From assembly GCF_000374645.1 (NCBI RefSeq), contig NZ_KB894809.1, forward strand, positions 76,783 through 140,782: a DNA stretch of 64,000 nt, in the 5' to 3' direction. Shown here one piece after another: positions 61,278 to 64,000 of this stretch (position 1 is the stretch's first letter; every line of letters begins with the position of its first letter). The DNA comes from Arhodomonas aquaeolei DSM 8974 (GTDB taxonomy: Bacteria > Pseudomonadota > Gammaproteobacteria > Nitrococcales > Nitrococcaceae). Below the pieces are notes generated by a model. The model saw only the letters and a program-made list of their open reading frames with translations. It was not told the origin of the DNA and searched no databases. Both the position numbers and the translations under genes were made by a program.

Positions 61278-61738
61278 GTCACCTCCGCCGGACCGATATC
61301 GACAACACCGCCCCGGTCCGGTCCCATGCAGAGCCCCGGGCATGCGCGCGCCACCGGTTCGTGACCCCAGTACGCATTCGCCTTGGCCACCGTGCGACCC
61401 TCCCATGACAGACACGGACGCGGGAGGCACACAACGTCCATCCGATTGAACCTCAAAGCAAATCGTTCTGGTCTATGGGGCGGAACCAGCAGATGCCCGG
61501 TAGTCCTGCGGCCTACCGCCCGGAGCGCATTCGCCCACAAACGACGCCCGACCCTCACGGCGTCTCACACTGACCGCCCCTTTGCCGTGGCGGGAGAAGG
61601 AAGCGCGCACCAACGCCCCCCTGTCACCCGAACTCCATCCGCGGGCGTTTCGCGCTCGACGCGTAACCCTGGGCCTCTCTTCCGCCGTCCAGCGGGCCGA
61701 ATTCCTGCCGCACGCGGCGCCGGTCCTGACGCGGCGTG
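61278..61738. other. Gap between MFS gene and GDCCVxC gene
   Basis: These 461 bases hold no supported gene. They include the promoter of the MFS gene on the minus strand and the 3' end of the GDCCVxC gene. No repeat or hairpin stands out. Confidence 0.5.
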
Positions 61739-61960
61739 TCACTCGCCCGGGGTACAGCACCCGGAGCCTTCCTGAACCGGCGGACACGCCACCGACCCGA
61801 ATGAGCAGAACACGCAGCAGTCACCGGGCTTCGGCTTGAGCAGCGCGCCGCAGGACTCACACTCGTAGAAATAGGTGCAGGCGTCCGTCGGCATTGTTTC
61901 CGTCTTACGGTGACCACATTCCGGACACGTGATAACCGACTGCAGAATGACTTCGACCAT
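61739..61960 (-). CDS. GDCCVxC-domain small metal/thiol protein
   Basis: A 73-residue cysteine-rich protein. It has a rubredoxin-like CPECGHRK...CESCGALL zinc knuckle (residues 11-46) and the signature GDCCVFCSFGSVACPPVQ near the end. This is the GDCCVxC-domain (seleno)protein family; here the variable site is Cys, not Sec. Function is unknown; the motif suggests redox or metal chemistry. GGAGGGAGAA precedes the ATG at 61960, which is why the longer in-frame ORF, fused to a transposase remnant, is not called as one gene. Confidence 0.88.
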   Translation of the reverse strand: MVEVILQSVITCPECGHRKTETMPTDACTYFYECESCGALLKPKPGDCCVFCSFGSVACPPVQEGSGCCTPGE

Positions 61961-62049
61961 TTCTCCCTCCCGGTACCGGCGCCACGGTGCCAGCCTCGGC
62001 ACCTGACACTGTCCAACAAGGTATCCTCTTAACCTCCCAAGCGGACACA

Positions 62050-62218
62050 TCAGGCAGTATGCGTGGACGATCCCGTTGAACCGCACGCACGCCTCGCCGA
62101 GCAGATCGAGGAAGCTCGCGAAACTCTGATCATCCAGATAGATCGGATCACGGCGGTTGCCGCGAGAGAAGACGTGATAGATCGCGCCCGCGTACTCAAG
62201 GCACAGCGGCCTTGCCAT
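62050..62218 (-). pseudogene. Truncated REP-associated Y1 transposase (RAYT) fragment
   Basis: The N-terminal part of an IS200/REP-associated tyrosine transposase: MARPLCLEYAGAIYHVFSRG, then NRRDPIYLDDQSFASFLDLLGEACVRF and HAYCLM. Similarity stops at HAYCLM, where intact proteins continue with the DNHYH metal site, so the catalytic HUH and Tyr are lost. The frame runs on by chance into the GDCCVxC gene. The protein could only be a remnant. Confidence 0.85.
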
Positions 62219-62339
62219 GGCTTACCTCCCTGTAGCCAGACCAACGGAACCTTCCTGTACCGTGCCTTACACCAGCTGATCAGCCTTCCCACCGCCATGT
62301 CTCGGCATGTTAGAGCTGGCCCCGAGCTCAACGTACCGA

Positions 62340-62912
62340 TCAGAACGCGCCGCCTCGTTTCTCCCGCAAAACCGCATAGCCCATACCGACCAAGCCGGCA
62401 TTACGGATCGCCGTGCCGACGGCCTGCAGGATGTCCGGCACCGGAACCACCGCCAGCACGAGGTTCACGAGCAGGCCGATACCGAACAGCAGGACCGCCG
62501 CCGCGGGCAGGCCCTTCCCCCTGAGCGCCGAATTGGCGAAAAGCAGCCCGCCGACCACCATCAGCGCACCATGAACCGTGTAGAGCGGTCCTAGCTGCCC
62601 CCAGAGCGACTCGTAGTCCGGCACACCCGCGCTCAGGGCGTACAGCGTCGTGTGAGCGAAATACGTAAAGGCGATCCCGTAGAGCACCGCCCCGATCAAT
62701 GCACCGGCGCCAAGCGCCTCGGCCCGCACGGCATAGACCCCGAGCAGCAACCACGGCATCGGCAGGAACGCGACATAGTTCAGCCAGAGCTGCGCCGTCG
62801 AGAAACCATCCTGGTACCATTCCATCACGTCGGTGAGGGAGTGGAGCGCCGGTGCGGCAACTGCGGCACTCCCGACAAGCAGTCGTAGTGCATACGATGA
62901 ACTCAAGGGCAT
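62340..62912 (-). CDS. Polytopic membrane protein of unknown function
   Basis: A 190-residue inner-membrane protein with about six hydrophobic helices (residues 9-22, 40-60, 66-90, 108-128, 135-158 and 164-182). The first loop, SLTDVMEWYQDGFSTAQLWLNYVAFLPMPWLLLGVYAV, is the most distinctive part. I do not recognize a family. GGCGCTCCCCGAAC lies upstream, so the ribosome binding site is weak. It is 97 bases after the cupin gene on the same strand. Confidence 0.7.
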   Translation of the reverse strand: MPLSSSYALRLLVGSAAVAAPALHSLTDVMEWYQDGFSTAQLWLNYVAFLPMPWLLLGVYAVRAEALGAGALIGAVLYGIAFTYFAHTTLYALSAGVPDYESLWGQLGPLYTVHGALMVVGGLLFANSALRGKGLPAAAVLLFGIGLLVNLVLAVVPVPDILQAVGTAIRNAGLVGMGYAVLREKRGGAF

Positions 62913-63009
62913 GGTGTTCGGGGAGCGCCTTAACGCTCGCTATCACCGGTGACAAGGTCGCGGCGACGCAAAGGCTTCGGCCTCCGGTGAACGGTCTGGC
63001 CATGAGCGT

Positions 63010-63339
63010 TCAGTCGACGATGAATAGCCTGGCGCCCCGCTCAGTTGATGAGCGGTGAAGCTCCGCATTATCCGCGACCTGATAGCTCGAACCGGGAGTG
63101 AGCGTGAAGCACCGGCCGTCTTCCAGCTCAGTCTGAAGCTCACCTTCCAGACAAAGAAGTATGTGCCCCTTCGCGCACCAGTGATCCGCCAGATAGCCCG
63201 GGCTGTACTCCACCATCCGCACCCGGATATCCCCGAAGTGTCGGGTTCGCCAGTACGCCACGCCCCTCTCCCCGGCGTGCTCGGTCTTCTCGACCTCAGA
63301 CCAATCAGTAACCCCAAAAGGCAGGTCCGTGATGTTCAA
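63010..63339 (-). CDS. DHCW-motif cupin-fold protein
   Basis: A 109-residue single-domain cupin. The metal-site region reads ADHWCAKGHILLCLEGELQTELEDGRCFTLTPGSSYQVAD, the pattern of the DHCW-motif cupin family. The start is TTG at 63339, with AAGGAG eight bases upstream; no ATG fits. Function is unknown. An IS5-type element ends 14 bases or so upstream of this start, beside the ribosome binding site, so its original promoter is probably displaced. Confidence 0.85.
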   Translation of the reverse strand: MNITDLPFGVTDWSEVEKTEHAGERGVAYWRTRHFGDIRVRMVEYSPGYLADHWCAKGHILLCLEGELQTELEDGRCFTLTPGSSYQVADNAELHRSSTERGARLFIVD

Positions 63340-63355
63340 GATTGTTGCTCCTTAA

Positions 63356-64000
63356 GGAAGCGCTGAAATAATGCGGTTTTCCTTGATTTCGACGTGGCCA
63401 ATGCCGCTAGAAGGCGCGATTCGCGGCCTTTCGAGGCGGCCTGTGTTGCTGCTCGCCGGAAAAATGCCGCCGTATTGCTCATGTGGAGCGCTTTTCTGCG
63501 GTCTCAACACGCACCTCCCCCTGGGACGGCACCCAATCGTCGACGAGCCAGCAGCAGATTCGCCAGGCCGAACAGCGCATACAACTGCGCCTCGTTCTTC
63601 GCGATGCCGCGGTAGCGCACCTTGCGGTGGCCGAACCGGTTCTTGAGGACGTGAAACGGATGCTCGACGTAGGCACGGATCTTCGCCTTGATGAGCTCGC
63701 AGGCTTCCCGGGCCTGAGCGGTTTCATCGTCGCCGAGCGCCCGGCGCGCGCCGCGCTTCATGGCCACATGCCACTTCGTGGTGCTGCCACGATGCTCGGC
63801 GCGCTTGCTCACGCCCTGATAGGCCGAGTCGCCGAAGGCGTGTTGCTCGGCGCCATGGAGCAGGTGGTGCGCCTGGGTGATGTCGGCGGCATTGGCGGGC
63901 GTGGCGACCATCGAGTGCACCAGCCCCGAGCCGGCGTCCACGCCGATATGCGCCTTCATGCCGAAGTAGTACTGCTTGCCTTTCTTCGTCTGATGCATCT
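63356..64000 (-). mobile_element. IS5-type insertion sequence, partial (cut by window edge)
   Basis: The element begins at 63356 with GGAAGCGCTGAAATAATGCG, which resembles IS5-group terminal repeats, next to CTTAA, a possible target-site duplication. It contains a transposase gene on the minus strand. The other end is beyond the window. The 148 bases between the terminus and the transposase stop hold no other gene. Confidence 0.75.
63504..64000 (-). CDS. IS5-family DDE transposase, 5' part outside the window
   Basis: The C-terminal part (at least 165 residues) of a DDE transposase of the IS5 family. It covers the second catalytic region, FGMKAHIGVDAGSGLVHSMV with DITQAHHLL, then FGDSAYQG and the YVEHPFHVLKNRFGHRKVRYRG stretch with the catalytic Glu, and the family end NEAQLYALFGLANLLLARR. 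The N-terminus is cut off by the window. It appears intact as far as visible. Confidence 0.88.
   Translation of the reverse strand, partial: MHQTKKGKQYYFGMKAHIGVDAGSGLVHSMVATPANAADITQAHHLLHGAEQHAFGDSAYQGVSKRAEHRGSTTKWHVAMKRGARRALGDDETAQAREACELIKAKIRAYVEHPFHVLKNRFGHRKVRYRGIAKNEAQLYALFGLANLLLARRRLGAVPGGGAC

Noticed and set aside
59853..61364. 503-residue plus-strand frame
   Set aside because: It is the antisense of the MFS gene and is rich in Arg, Gly, His and Gln as expected for GC-rich shadow frames.
61739..62218. Single 159-residue ORF combining transposase start and GDCCVxC end
   Set aside because: The two halves belong to different families and the second half has its own ribosome binding site; the frame is shared by chance.

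Overview
The window is very GC-rich bacterial DNA with short intergenic gaps, GGAGG-type ribosome binding sites and many stop-start overlaps (ATGA, TAATG). The gene content points to a free-living Gram-negative gammaproteobacterium: tripartite RND efflux with a NodT lipoprotein, FtrABCD iron uptake, several c-di-GMP enzymes, a DksA-type zinc finger, REP-like hairpins with a REP-associated transposase remnant. It could belong to the Ectothiorhodospiraceae or a halophilic relative, but that placement is inference from style and content. No rRNA, tRNA or CRISPR array was seen.

Layout. 1-3.3 kb: a periplasmic-sensor GGDEF/EAL protein. 3.4-11.8 kb: a PEBP-like protein, then a five-gene unit (outer-membrane lipoprotein, adaptor, RND pump, response regulator, histidine kinase) in which most neighbours overlap. 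11.8-15.0 kb: ftrABCD ferrous iron uptake behind a Fur-like box. 15.0-24.8 kb: mixed single genes (quinone-reductase-like flavoprotein, DksA-like zinc finger, a second GGDEF/EAL protein, DUF2845, Mut7-C RNase, class I amidotransferase, a zinc-ribbon membrane protein with HEFGH, dodecin, a phosphosulfolactate-synthase-like enzyme, a TetR-GNAT pair). 24.9-29.9 kb: a 1682-residue kinase-like/AAA/GAF/GGDEF protein. 30.0-36.9 kb: NCS1 permease, ABC exporter, small membrane protein, a REP-rich gap, and a divergent TetR-FabF pair.

37.0-46.9 kb is the most interesting block: a LacI regulator, a sugar-type ABC importer (binding protein, double ATPase, a fused double permease) and four enzymes (SDR dehydrogenase, 3-hydroxyacid dehydrogenase, BKACE-type beta-keto acid cleavage enzyme, SMP-30 lactonase), all on the minus strand. 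Palindromic LacI-type operators precede both lacI and the binding-protein gene. Together they suggest a catabolic route: import, oxidation to a lactone, lactone opening, oxidation at C3, then acetyl-CoA-dependent cleavage of the 3-keto acid. The substrate is not known from sequence.

47.0-55.1 kb holds accessory genes: an ATPase-MerR-methyltransferase unit, an SDR whose only well-placed start is ATC, a GNAT, REP hairpins, a methyltransferase-monooxygenase-GIY-YIG unit, and a divergent MFS-TetR pair with two related palindromes between them. 55.1-64.0 kb is looser, with long gaps: GFA-like enzyme, LysE exporter, TM2 and DUF4177 small proteins, a duplicated fragment of the TetR tail, an aldo/keto reductase, an MFS carrier, a GDCCVxC protein beside a truncated REP-associated transposase, a membrane protein, a cupin, and an IS5-type element that runs off the right edge. 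This end looks like a site of repeated rearrangement.
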